Assembly: GCA_963719485.1 (NCBI GenBank) | Contig: OY970387.1 | Coordinates: forward strand, 4,526,001 to 4,590,000 | Source of the DNA: Bog-473 sp963719485 | Lineage (GTDB): Bacteria > Actinomycetota > Acidimicrobiia > Acidimicrobiales > RAAP-2 | Reading direction: 5' to 3' | Length of the DNA stretch: 64,000 bases | Shown: positions 42,927-51,184 of the stretch, in pieces | Layout of the letters: each line of letters opens with the position of its first letter | Numbering within the stretch: position 1 is the first letter of the stretch | Program-made: the position numbers and the translations under genes | Notes under the pieces: model-generated | What the model was told of the DNA's origin: nothing | The model's database searches: none | The model's input: only the letters and a program-made list of their open reading frames with translations

Positions 42927-44663
42927 GTGGATCGGGTGCTCTACGCCCCCAGGGCGCTACCGCCCCTCCCTCCCAATGTCAGCCAGGATCCAGGCCCTTA
43001 CGCGGCGTGGGTACGCGCCCGCGAGGGGCACCGGGCGCGTACGGCGCGCGGGACCAGAGGTTCGACGACGACCCTGAGCCTGGTCATGGTCGTTGCCGAC
43101 GACGACCCTGCCGCGATCCGTCGCACGCTCGAGGCCCTGCGGGGGCAGACCACCACTCGGTGGTCCCTCACTGTCGTCTCCCGGGAAGGCCGCCTCGACG
43201 AGCTGCGCGCACTGGTGCTTGCCGCGACGTCCGTCCCCGGTCGCCGGCGCGTCACGATCCACGGGGTAGCCGGAGAGACCTCGGTGGGTGACCTGCTCTG
43301 GGAGGGGATCAGGGCCACCCTGGGGTCCCCGCGCGCGCTGATCTTCCCCGGCGACCTCTGGGCGCCCGACGCGATCGCCCTGCTGGGCGCCGCGCTGACG
43401 TCGCGAGGCGTCGTCTATGCGGACGAGGACGAGGTGCGCCCCGACGGGACGTACGCAGGACCGCGTCTCAAGCCCGACTTCTCGGCCGAGTTCCTCCTGA
43501 CCACCGCCTACGTCGGCCGTCCACTGGCCATGGGGGCCTCGGTGGCCGACGGCCTCCCCCGACCGGTGGCCTCCGGAATTGCGCCGCTCGAACACGAATG
43601 CGCGCTGGCCGCCTGCGAGGTGGCGGACGTCGTCACCCACATCTCCGAGGTCCTGTGCCACCGGATGGTCGAACCGGACGTCGTGAGCGGGCCGAACTCG
43701 GTGCGCCACATTCGGGAGGCTCTTCGCCGCCGACGCGACGCCGGGGGTGTCGTGGCGGGACCTGCACCCGGCGACTACCGGATCCTGCGGCCTGCCGCGA
43801 CCGGGGTTCCCGTGAGCATCCTGATCCCCTTCCGCGACGAGCCGCGGTTCCTCCGCACCTGCGTGGACTCCATCATGGCGACCACGGCCGGGCACGCCAG
43901 CGTGGAGCTCGTGCTCATCGACAACGGGTCTTCGGACCCCGAGACGCTCACCCTCGTCGAGCGTCTGGGTGCGCACCCCGACGTCTGCGTGCTGACCGAT
44001 CCGAGCCCCTTCAATTGGGCTGCGCTCAACAACGCCGGGGCCCGGGCGGCCCGCGGCGAGGTGCTGCTGTTCCTCAACAACGACATCGAGGCGCACCAGG
44101 GGGGTTGGCTGTCGGCGCTGTGCGCCCAGGCACTCCGCCCCGACGTCGCCACCGTCGGGGCTCGGCTCCTCTATCCCGACCGTCGCCTGCAGCACTGTGG
44201 CCTGGTGGTCGGGCTCACCGGCGCCGCGGGGCACGTCCTCGGGGGGCTGGCCGGGGACGAACCTGGGTACCTGCATATGGCGACGGCGGCCCGCGAATGT
44301 TCGGCGGTGACCGGCGCCTGCCTGGCCACGCGGCACGAGGTCTTCGAGCTGTTGAATGGGTTCGACGAGACGCTCGGGGTCGACCTGAACGATGTCGACT
44401 ACTGCCTCCGAGCTGCAACGTTGGGGCTCCGGACGATCTACGAGCCTGGCGCTGAGCTGATCCACCACGAGTCGCCGAGCCGCGGAACCGCCGGTGGCGT
44501 CGAGGATATCGTGCGGTTCGTGGACCGGTGGAAGGAGTACATCGCGCGCGGGGACCGCTACCTCAATCCTCATCTGAGTCGCGCTGACGGTTCCTGCAGA
44601 CTGGCGGGGCCTGAGGAAGAGGACAGCTGGGACCGTTGGTATTCGACCCTCTCCACACCGTGA
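42927..44663 (+). CDS. Glycosyltransferase family 2
   Basis: A 578-residue cytoplasmic GT-A protein. The first 290 residues form a degenerate N-terminal domain (AIRRTLEALRGQ, then VYADEDEVRPDGTYAGPRLK, typical of O-antigen GT2 proteins). The second, catalytic domain (about 295-540) has VSILIPFRDEPRFLRTCVDS, VLIDNGSSDPETL, LLFLNNDIEA (DxD equivalent) and DVDYCLRAATLG. It probably adds sugars to a surface polysaccharide. Its stop overlaps the next small gene by GTGA coupling. GTG 42927 is chosen from the TAGATT element. Confidence 0.9.
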   Translation: MDRVLYAPRALPPLPPNVSQDPGPYAAWVRAREGHRARTARGTRGSTTTLSLVMVVADDDPAAIRRTLEALRGQTTTRWSLTVVSREGRLDELRALVLAATSVPGRRRVTIHGVAGETSVGDLLWEGIRATLGSPRALIFPGDLWAPDAIALLGAALTSRGVVYADEDEVRPDGTYAGPRLKPDFSAEFLLTTAYVGRPLAMGASVADGLPRPVASGIAPLEHECALAACEVADVVTHISEVLCHRMVEPDVVSGPNSVRHIREALRRRRDAGGVVAGPAPGDYRILRPAATGVPVSILIPFRDEPRFLRTCVDSIMATTAGHASVELVLIDNGSSDPETLTLVERLGAHPDVCVLTDPSPFNWAALNNAGARAARGEVLLFLNNDIEAHQGGWLSALCAQALRPDVATVGARLLYPDRRLQHCGLVVGLTGAAGHVLGGLAGDEPGYLHMATAARECSAVTGACLATRHEVFELLNGFDETLGVDLNDVDYCLRAATLGLRTIYEPGAELIHHESPSRGTAGGVEDIVRFVDRWKEYIARGDRYLNPHLSRADGSCRLAGPEEEDSWDRWYSTLSTP

Positions 44664-45058
44664 CGGGCTCTCCCGAGCCTCCGCCGCGTCTGTTCCGACA
44701 GCCGACCGAACCACCTCCGTCACCGGGACATATCGGTGACGTCGAGTCAGTCCAGTTGCTCCGCGCCACCCGGGCGGCCCGAAGAGGGACGGAGAAACCG
44801 ACCGACCTGCGATCGAAGCTTCGTGCGTGGGCGGGACGCGTCTCAGGACGGGCCGATCGGCGTCTGCTCTTCGCCGTGGTCGACGCGACGGACGCCCTCG
44901 TCACCTCTTGCAACCAACTGGCCGATCGCCTCGCTGCGCAGGAGGCAGTGAACGCCGACGTCACCGCAGCCTTCGGCGAGGAGATCACGCAATTGCGGGC
45001 CGAGGTCATCCATCTGCAGCGCGTGGTGGACTCACTGCACGATTCCGGCAATGAATGA
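44660..45058 (+). CDS. Small coiled-coil protein of the glycan cluster, unknown function
   Basis: A 132-residue protein starting at GTG 44660 inside the GTGA overlap with the GT2 stop. It has a proline-rich N terminus, a basic middle (TDLRSKLRAWAGRV) and a helical, leucine-heptad C terminus (ITQLRAEVIHLQRVVDSLHD). No signal peptide or membrane helix is seen. It resembles the coiled-coil arms found on glycosyltransferases and methyltransferases further along the cluster, so a scaffold role is plausible. The next gene overlaps by 8 bases. Confidence 0.68.
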   Translation: MTGSPEPPPRLFRQPTEPPPSPGHIGDVESVQLLRATRAARRGTEKPTDLRSKLRAWAGRVSGRADRRLLFAVVDATDALVTSCNQLADRLAAQEAVNADVTAAFGEEITQLRAEVIHLQRVVDSLHDSGNE

Positions 45059-45974
45059 GGGGTCGGTCATCGTCAGCACACACTGGCGTGTACGGCACGC
45101 CGAGCTGAGCTTTGTCACGCGCTCCATCGCCGAGGCAGCATCCCGGTACGGTCCGGTCTCAGTCCTCGTCCCTGGCCCGTTCGGGCAGCGCGAGCCCGAT
45201 GGGGCGTTCGATCTCGACACCATGGGACCCGTCGGCGAACTCAGATGGCCCCGGGTGGTTCCGTCCGACCGCACCGTCGTCGTTGACGAATTGACACCGG
45301 AGCTCGCCGCCCTGCTCGTGGACGTCGACCCCGAGCAGGTGCTCTACCTCACGTCGTCTGTGGACAACCCCGATCCGGCTTGGCGGCGGCTGCACCCGGT
45401 GAGCGACTCACTCAACGTGTACGTCCCGGTGAACCGACAGGCAGAACGTCACCGACACCACGGCTTCGGCTTCACCGGCTACGTCCTCGTCTTGTCCGAC
45501 CGCTCCGGATCGCAAGAGACACCGCCTTCCGCCGTCGCCTGGCTCAGCTCCGCCTTTCACGACGCCTACGTCGTGGTCATCGAGAACGCCGTTGCGTCGA
45601 CCTGGAAGGGACGGGTGCTCCGAGGCGCGGTCTCCGTCGACACCAGGATGGACCTGTGGCGACTGGTTGCTCACGCCAATGTCTGTGTCGACCTCGGTCC
45701 TGGCTCCTCCATCGCCCGCGAATGCATCGAGGCACTCCGCTTCGGGACGCCGATCATCGTGCCCGAAAATTCGGGTCCGGCGGAGGTGCATGCGCAGGCG
45801 GGCGGAGGCTCGATCTTCGGCGACCCCGGCGAGTTGTTGGCCGCGGCCGGGAAGATGCGCAGCAGATCCGACCGATCGGAGGCGTCTGCCGCCGCACGGC
45901 GATATGCCGATGACCGATACGGCAATCCGCCCGCGCTCGTCACCCGGATGAGAGAACTCCTGCAGGGGACATGA
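45051..45974 (+). CDS. GT-B-like glycosyltransferase (probable)
   Basis: A 307-residue protein. The C-terminal half has donor-domain features of GT-B enzymes: LVAHANVCVDLGPGSSIAR, ECIEALRFGTPIIVPENSGP with the two Glu, then GGGSIFGDPGELLAAAGKM. The N-terminal half is shortened compared with normal 370-400 residue GT4 enzymes, and only weak strands are visible. It may be an unusual glycosyltransferase or an inactive relative. The frame overlaps the preceding small gene by 8 bases. Confidence 0.72.
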   Translation: MNEGSVIVSTHWRVRHAELSFVTRSIAEAASRYGPVSVLVPGPFGQREPDGAFDLDTMGPVGELRWPRVVPSDRTVVVDELTPELAALLVDVDPEQVLYLTSSVDNPDPAWRRLHPVSDSLNVYVPVNRQAERHRHHGFGFTGYVLVLSDRSGSQETPPSAVAWLSSAFHDAYVVVIENAVASTWKGRVLRGAVSVDTRMDLWRLVAHANVCVDLGPGSSIARECIEALRFGTPIIVPENSGPAEVHAQAGGGSIFGDPGELLAAAGKMRSRSDRSEASAAARRYADDRYGNPPALVTRMRELLQGT

Positions 45975-46218
45975 TTTTCGACTTCGCACGAACTGATCCT
46001 CGGCCGGAAGGGAATACCCTGTTGCGCATCCCGAGATCGAGAGGTCGGATTGCCCAGGCCAGCCGAGCCAAGAAGTGCGCCATGACATGTCCTGCTTCGC
46101 TACAGGCGTCGGAGCCTCTCGCGGCGAGGCGCACCTCCGGCCGCTCTCTCATTCGAAATCGACTGAACACGAGCGCCCACGCGTCCTTCGGCATGCTCTC
46201 GAACCCGGACCTGCACAC
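45975..46218. other. Gap with no convincing gene
   Basis: A 244-base stretch of lower GC. An 83-codon frame starts at ATG 45971 in an ATGA overlap with the preceding stop, but its translation is basic with no family features and it runs into the start of the next gene. I leave it uncalled; it may be a remnant or a leader. Confidence 0.4.
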
Positions 46219-47103
46219 ATGATCCGGAACATTTGGCCGGTGAATCCTGAGGTACGCCTCTTGGACAAGTTGGCCCTCCGGAGCGGGCACCTCCCCGGCT
46301 ATTGCAACATCTGCGGAAGGCCGACGGTCTTCAAAGTGCATGACCCGAACTTCAGGGACACCGTCAATTGCGGGAACTGCGCCAGCTCCAACCGGCAACG
46401 CCAGATTGCGGCCGTCCTCCTCTCGTCTCTCCCTCACGGGGCCTCGACGGACTCCAGGTTCGCCAAGGTCAGCGACATTCCCACCGAGACCGTCGTCTGG
46501 ATCGCAGAGACCACGATGGCTCTGCACGACACGCTTTCCCGGCACCTCGGCAAGAACTGCATTTCGAGCGAATTCCTTGATCCGTCCCTCACGAGCGGCG
46601 AGTCAAGGGATGGGGTTCTGCACGTCGACATGCAACAGACACACTTCGAGGACAGCTCTTTGGATTTCATCTTGTCCAGCGACGTCATGGAGCACGTTCC
46701 TTGGACGATGAAGGCGCTGAAGGAGACGTTCAGGGTCCTGAAGCCGGGGGGATGCCACATCTTTACGGCCCCCTTCTACCAGCACAGGTTCAAGAACGAG
46801 CAACGAGCGGTCATGGCGGACAACGGGGAGCCCGAGCACCTCAGGCGGCCCTGGTACCACGAAGATCCCCTGCGCGCCGAGGGCGCTCTCGTCTTCACCG
46901 TGTTCGCCCCGGAGCTGTTGTGCCAGTTGGAAGAGATCGGATTCGGGGCGAGATTGTGTCAGCTGTACTCACCTCTCCACGGAATCCTGGGGAACAACGG
47001 CATCGTCGTCGTAGCCAGAAAGGTGACACAGTCGGACCACCTCGACGACGGCATCTTTCCGGGCGACACCTGGCCACCGCCCGACACCCTTGACGCTCGT
47101 TGA
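46219..47103 (+). CDS. Class I SAM methyltransferase with N-terminal zinc ribbon
   Basis: A 294-residue protein. A zinc-ribbon-like N terminus (CNICGRPTVFK, then NCGNCASSNRQR, two CxxC pairs) precedes a methyltransferase core. The usual motif I is weak (VVWIAETTMAL), but LDFILSSDVMEHVPWTMKAL and VLKPGGCHIFTAPFY are clear. Members with this layout are common in surface-glycan clusters and methylate sugars. I start at ATG 46219; an upstream in-frame ATG at 46075 gives a basic, unconserved extension. Base composition is visibly lower in GC than in housekeeping genes. Confidence 0.82.
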   Translation: MIRNIWPVNPEVRLLDKLALRSGHLPGYCNICGRPTVFKVHDPNFRDTVNCGNCASSNRQRQIAAVLLSSLPHGASTDSRFAKVSDIPTETVVWIAETTMALHDTLSRHLGKNCISSEFLDPSLTSGESRDGVLHVDMQQTHFEDSSLDFILSSDVMEHVPWTMKALKETFRVLKPGGCHIFTAPFYQHRFKNEQRAVMADNGEPEHLRRPWYHEDPLRAEGALVFTVFAPELLCQLEEIGFGARLCQLYSPLHGILGNNGIVVVARKVTQSDHLDDGIFPGDTWPPPDTLDAR

Positions 47104-47115
47104 TCGGTACCGGAT

Positions 47116-47171
47116 CCCGATGCTCACCGCAGGCGGGCTTCGACCCGATGCTCACCGCAGGCGGGCTTCGA
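47116..47171. repeat. Perfect 28-bp tandem repeat, two copies
   Basis: Copies at 47116-47143 and 47144-47171 are identical, each beginning CCCGATGCTCACCGC. They lie in the 216-base gap (47104-47319) between the methyltransferase and the coiled-coil gene. Apart from this repeat I see nothing in the gap. Confidence 0.95.
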
Positions 47172-47319
47172 CGAACAGCCGATCCGAGGGGAAGAGTTCT
47201 CCCAACAGGGAATCCATCGACTGTTTGAGGCTAGGATCACAGCGGAGATTAAGCCGCGAGGCGGTGCCCAGAAACCTGAACAACCAGGTCAGAGCGAGTT
47301 TCAACTTCCGAGTGATCCC

Positions 47320-47967
47320 ATGAGCCCTCCAGCCCAAATGTCCGGCGGACCCGACTCCCCACCGGACCAACACGACCTCTCGGCGGCGGAGGCGGACAGA
47401 CTGCGGGGAGTCTCGGATCTTGAGCAGATTCTCGAGTTCGAGCCCTCGGCGGTGAGAAGCCTGGTGGCCGTCTTGAGCGAGCCTGTGGCCACCATGGAAC
47501 AGCTCGGCGACGAGTCCGTGTCGCCGCTGGCCGTGCGGGCCATCGTGACGGGTCTGGTTGAGCGACAGCGCACCGAGCGCGAGGCTTTTTTGACTGCCTT
47601 GGGGGTCTACAAAGAGCTGACGGAGCGGCTCTCACTCGACGTCGCCGACGCCCGCGAAAAGCTTGTCGCGGAGACCGAGTCGGCCCGGCTCGAGCGCCAA
47701 CAGCTCGTGAAGGAGTTTCTGGATCGCGTCGACGTGCTTTCAGCCAAGATCTCGACATCCGCCGCGCGCTTCACGACGGAACTGGCGGTGAAAGACGACC
47801 TCCTCCAGTTGGAGGAGCAGCGGGTCTTGGCCTACGCAGGCCAGGCCGCCGTCGCGCAGAGCGTCATCGACGACATCTATGCCTCCAATTCGTGGCGCCT
47901 CACCGCCCCCATCAGGCTTCTCTCGAGGCTGTTCGGACAGCGTCGAGCGTCTGAGCCTGGTCGATAG
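47320..47967 (+). CDS. Coiled-coil protein with C-terminal SWRLTAP tag, unknown function
   Basis: A 215-residue cytoplasmic protein. It has a Pro-rich N terminus, a central helical region and a long Glu/Leu-rich coiled coil (about 85-190, EREAFLTALGVYKELTERL). It ends with SNSWRLTAPIRLLSRLFGQ. The same short tag closes the methyltransferase at 49994-51073. Such tags are known at the end of coiled-coil arms in bacterial glycan enzymes and are thought to mediate assembly or membrane contact. It stands directly before the GT2-GT4 fusion, from which it is separated by 13 bases. Confidence 0.72.
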   Translation: MSPPAQMSGGPDSPPDQHDLSAAEADRLRGVSDLEQILEFEPSAVRSLVAVLSEPVATMEQLGDESVSPLAVRAIVTGLVERQRTEREAFLTALGVYKELTERLSLDVADAREKLVAETESARLERQQLVKEFLDRVDVLSAKISTSAARFTTELAVKDDLLQLEEQRVLAYAGQAAVAQSVIDDIYASNSWRLTAPIRLLSRLFGQRRASEPGR

Positions 47968-47980
47968 TTCGGACGTCCAC

Positions 47981-49963
47981 TTGGTTGCAGCGCCTGATCA
48001 TTTTGACCACAACGTCTCGGTCATCGTCCTCAACTACAACCATTCCCAGACCACGCTCGAGTGCCTCGATGCCCTCGAGCGGGCACGGAGTTCCCTGATC
48101 CGAGAGATCATCGTCGTCGACAACGGCTCGACGCCTGACGAGGTCGCCATCCTGCGCACACGTCACCGCCGCAGGGACTTCACGCTGGTCGAAGTCGGGG
48201 TGAACCGGTTCTTCAGTGAAGGCAACAACATCGGTGCGGGATATGCACATGGTGACTACATCGTGTTCCTCAACAATGACGCGTTCGTCGAGCCGGGGTG
48301 GATAGAAGCTCTGGCAGACACCATGCGGAACGATCCGGCTGTGGCGGCCGTGGGACCCATGTTCCTCTATCCCGACGGACGGATACAGGAGGTCGGAAGC
48401 CTCGCCTTGCCGACAGGGGACGTCGTGCAGGTGGGAAAGGGCACAGTCTGGGGGCCGGACCATTTCGACACGCCTTGCACCGTCGACTTCTGCTCGGCCG
48501 CCTGCCTGATGATGCGGCGATCCGACTTCCTCAGGGTGGGTGGATTCGGATTCGAATGGGAGCCTGCGTACTACGAGGACGTCGACCTCTGCCTGAAGCT
48601 CTGGACACATTGCGGAAAGGTCATGGTGAACCCCGCCGCCCGTGTGGTCCACATCGAGAGCAAGACGACATCGGACAAGGCGCTTCAACTGCAGAACATC
48701 TCAGAGATCAATCGGGCCAGATTCGCCGAGAAATGGGGCGGTTGGCTCGAAGAGCGGCACACCCGCCATCTCGCTGACGTCGACCAGTCCCCGTACACCG
48801 AACTCGACGAAACGCGGGGCGCAGATCTCGATCTCCTGTTGGAGCCGCCGGCGACCTCGTCACCGCAATTCGTGCTCTACTCCCCCTACCAACTGGTGCC
48901 TGGCGGCGGCGAGCGTGTCATGTTCGAGATTGCGTCACACCTTTCATCGCTGGTGGGCGTGGAGAACGTCGTCTTCAGCACGCCGCACCGGTACAGCACC
49001 ATACGGATGCGCCAGATGGCCGCCACGTTCGGGTTCGAGCACGTCGTGGGGACTCCGCTTCCCTTCGAGGAGGTAGATCCCGTCCGATGCCGATTTGCCG
49101 TCGTCTTGGGCAACTCCATCGTGCCTCCGATCAAGCCTTTTGGCCATCGAAACGTCTACCAACTGCAGTTCCCGTTCTGGATGCCCGACGTCGAGATCGA
49201 GAAACGGGCAACGTGGCTCCGTGACTACGACGAAGTCTGGGTGTACTCAGAATTCGTACGGCGCAACGTGAACGGACTCGCGCTGCACTACGGACTCGAA
49301 TGTCCGCCAATTCGCGTGATCCCACCGCCTGCCACGTGGTCTGGCGCGACGAGAGGTCTGCCCTGGGGGGATCGAAAGATGATTCTCAGCGTCGGGCGTT
49401 TCTTCGCCGGGGGCCACAACAAGCGCCAGGACGTCGTGATCGACGCGTTTCGACACGTTGTGGAACGCGGTTCGGGTGACGTGGAACTTGCGTTGGCCGG
49501 CTCCATCCACCCGAGTTCCGAAGCCAGAGAGAGATTCCAGGAACTGCAGTGCATGGCGAAGGGACTGAATTGCCGTTTCTACCCCAACATCGGCCGCGCT
49601 GAGCTGGCTGCCCTCTATGAGCAGTCGGCCGTGCTGATCCACGCGGCGGGGTTCGGCGCGGACCCCGACGAGTTTCCCGAGACGCTCGAGCACTTCGGGA
49701 TCACGCCTGTCGAGGCCGCAAGTTTCGGCTGCATCCCGGTGGTCTACGGGCAGGGTGGCCCCGCAGAGGTCGTTCGCACGCTCGGATGCAACACTGCCTT
49801 CTCCACCGTGGAGGAATGCGTGGCGATCGTCTCAGACCTCTTGGGCGACACCGGTGGATCGACCGCGTTGAGCGAACATCTGTTTCAGAGCGCCAATATC
49901 TTTTCCGCAGACGCATTCTGGGACCGCGTCAACGAGGCACTGGCCGGCCTCGGCATCCGTTAG
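47981..49963 (+). CDS. Bifunctional glycosyltransferase, GT2 fused to GT4
   Basis: A protein of about 660 residues with two catalytic modules. The N-terminal GT-A domain (about 10-260) has VSVIVLNYNHSQTTLECLDA, IIVVDNGSTPDEV, YIVFLNNDAFVEPGW and the acidic YYEDVDLCLKLW. The C-terminal GT-B domain (about 300-655) has LVPGGGERVMFEIASHL, MILSVGRFFAGGHNKRQDVV and HFGITPVEAASFGCIPVVY. It likely adds two sugars in sequence to a surface glycan. The start is unsure: no ATG or GTG fits after the previous stop. TTG 47981 is the best choice; ATG 47879 would overlap the previous gene by 89 bases. Confidence 0.85.
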   Translation: MVAAPDHFDHNVSVIVLNYNHSQTTLECLDALERARSSLIREIIVVDNGSTPDEVAILRTRHRRRDFTLVEVGVNRFFSEGNNIGAGYAHGDYIVFLNNDAFVEPGWIEALADTMRNDPAVAAVGPMFLYPDGRIQEVGSLALPTGDVVQVGKGTVWGPDHFDTPCTVDFCSAACLMMRRSDFLRVGGFGFEWEPAYYEDVDLCLKLWTHCGKVMVNPAARVVHIESKTTSDKALQLQNISEINRARFAEKWGGWLEERHTRHLADVDQSPYTELDETRGADLDLLLEPPATSSPQFVLYSPYQLVPGGGERVMFEIASHLSSLVGVENVVFSTPHRYSTIRMRQMAATFGFEHVVGTPLPFEEVDPVRCRFAVVLGNSIVPPIKPFGHRNVYQLQFPFWMPDVEIEKRATWLRDYDEVWVYSEFVRRNVNGLALHYGLECPPIRVIPPPATWSGATRGLPWGDRKMILSVGRFFAGGHNKRQDVVIDAFRHVVERGSGDVELALAGSIHPSSEARERFQELQCMAKGLNCRFYPNIGRAELAALYEQSAVLIHAAGFGADPDEFPETLEHFGITPVEAASFGCIPVVYGQGGPAEVVRTLGCNTAFSTVEECVAIVSDLLGDTGGSTALSEHLFQSANIFSADAFWDRVNEALAGLGIR

Positions 49964-49964
49964 G

Positions 49965-49979
49965 ACTCCTTGCAGGAGT
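49965..49979. terminator. Short hairpin between convergent genes
   Basis: ACTCCT-TGC-AGGAGT forms a 6-bp stem with a 3-base loop in the 30-base space between two convergent stops. No T-run follows, so it is only a possible bidirectional terminator. Confidence 0.3.
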
Positions 49980-49993
49980 GCTTCAACGATGGG

Positions 49994-51073
49994 TCACGTG
50001 ATGGTGCGCCCGCGGTAGGCCGAATGGATCCTCCGTAACGGAGCCGTCAGACGGAAGGACTTCGAGTTCATGAGCGCTCGGTTCTGCCGCGTGCTCTCCT
50101 CGAGCGCGGCCTGGAGCGTGCGGACGCTCACAGCAAGTTCGTCGGCCAGCGCAGCACTCTCCTCTGCGCTCGATGTCAGCTTCCCGAGCTCCCTGTGCAG
50201 TTGGTGCACCTGAAGCGTGAGATCTTCTATATGGTCGGCGAACCTCTGGGTCTGCTCCTGCTGGCGTGCGCACTCTTCTTGCACCGCGTCGTAGTCGGTG
50301 ACTCGATCCTCCATGGCGCGGTTCCGGAGTTGAAGGTCGTTCACGAGATCTGACATGGCGCCGATCCGGACGGCCAGCTCCGCCACTGCCTGCGAGCCGT
50401 TGTCGATGACCGATTTCATGACGTACTGGTAGGTCTCGAACTCCGAATCGCCACGGATCTCGTCGAGGACGGCATCGGAGTAGTCGTCTTTCTTCAAACC
50501 GAGCTCGGTGCTGAAGAGGGGGACCGTGACCCGTTGCGTGTCGACGGTCACGAGGCCCGCCTCACGCAGCATCTCGCGGATCGACTCCAGGGTGAAGAAG
50601 CGGACGTGGGTCCGGTCCAAGAGCCCAGTCTCACGGTAGGGAAAGGCGCCGTGCAGAAGTGAGAGGCGGACGTCACCGTGGGCGACATTGGGAAGAGAGG
50701 TGACGACGAACCCCGTCTGCCGCAGCTTGTGTTTGGCCATCTGCAGCACCGCCAGCGGATCTTGCAGGTGTTCCAGGACGTCTCCGAATGTGATGACGTC
50801 GAATGACTCGTCGTCGACAAGGTCCCAGACACTCGCGTCGTTCGCGTTCCCGACCACAATGCGTTCGGCCCAGCTTTCGGCGACTTTCGCTGCTTCTGCG
50901 TTGAGCTCCATGCCGACGACCTTGCAGCCCTGCTCCGTCAGTGCCTTGGTGAAATAGCCGGTGGCGCAGCCCACCTCGAGAACGGACTTGTTGTGCCCGA
51001 TCATTTCGAGCGCGTACGCGTGCGTGTTGTTCTCCGCGTCGGGGTCGACCGTCAGGTCATAGACGAAGTGCAT
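49994..51073 (-). CDS. SAM methyltransferase with C-terminal coiled coil and SFRLTAP tag
   Basis: A 359-residue protein. A class I methyltransferase domain (about 25-215) has SVLEVGCATGYFTKALTEQG, GMELNAEAAKVAE, FDVITFGDVLEHLQDPLAVL and TSLPNVAHGDVRLSLL. A coiled coil follows (about 235-335), and the end is NSKSFRLTAPLRRIHSAY. It probably methylates a glycan-linked sugar; the coiled coil may act as a length-measuring or docking arm, as in O-antigen terminators. It is encoded opposite to the rest of the cluster and converges on the GT2-GT4 fusion. Confidence 0.88.
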   Translation of the reverse strand: MHFVYDLTVDPDAENNTHAYALEMIGHNKSVLEVGCATGYFTKALTEQGCKVVGMELNAEAAKVAESWAERIVVGNANDASVWDLVDDESFDVITFGDVLEHLQDPLAVLQMAKHKLRQTGFVVTSLPNVAHGDVRLSLLHGAFPYRETGLLDRTHVRFFTLESIREMLREAGLVTVDTQRVTVPLFSTELGLKKDDYSDAVLDEIRGDSEFETYQYVMKSVIDNGSQAVAELAVRIGAMSDLVNDLQLRNRAMEDRVTDYDAVQEECARQQEQTQRFADHIEDLTLQVHQLHRELGKLTSSAEESAALADELAVSVRTLQAALEESTRQNRALMNSKSFRLTAPLRRIHSAYRGRTIT

Positions 51074-51184
51074 GGTCAGTGCCGATTCTCGCGTGCGTCA
51101 AGAGCGCCGCGCCGTCGAATCATATGGGTGATTGGCCCGGTCGGAGAGAACACCCACTCATCATATCGGTGCTGGCAGGGAACA

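Noticed and set aside
45971..46222. 83-codon frame starting in an ATGA overlap
   Set aside because: Basic, featureless translation running into the next gene; the overlap alone is not enough to call a gene.
47090..47323. 77-codon frame covering the 28-bp repeat
   Set aside because: Overlaps the end of the methyltransferase and is made largely of the tandem repeat; no coding character.
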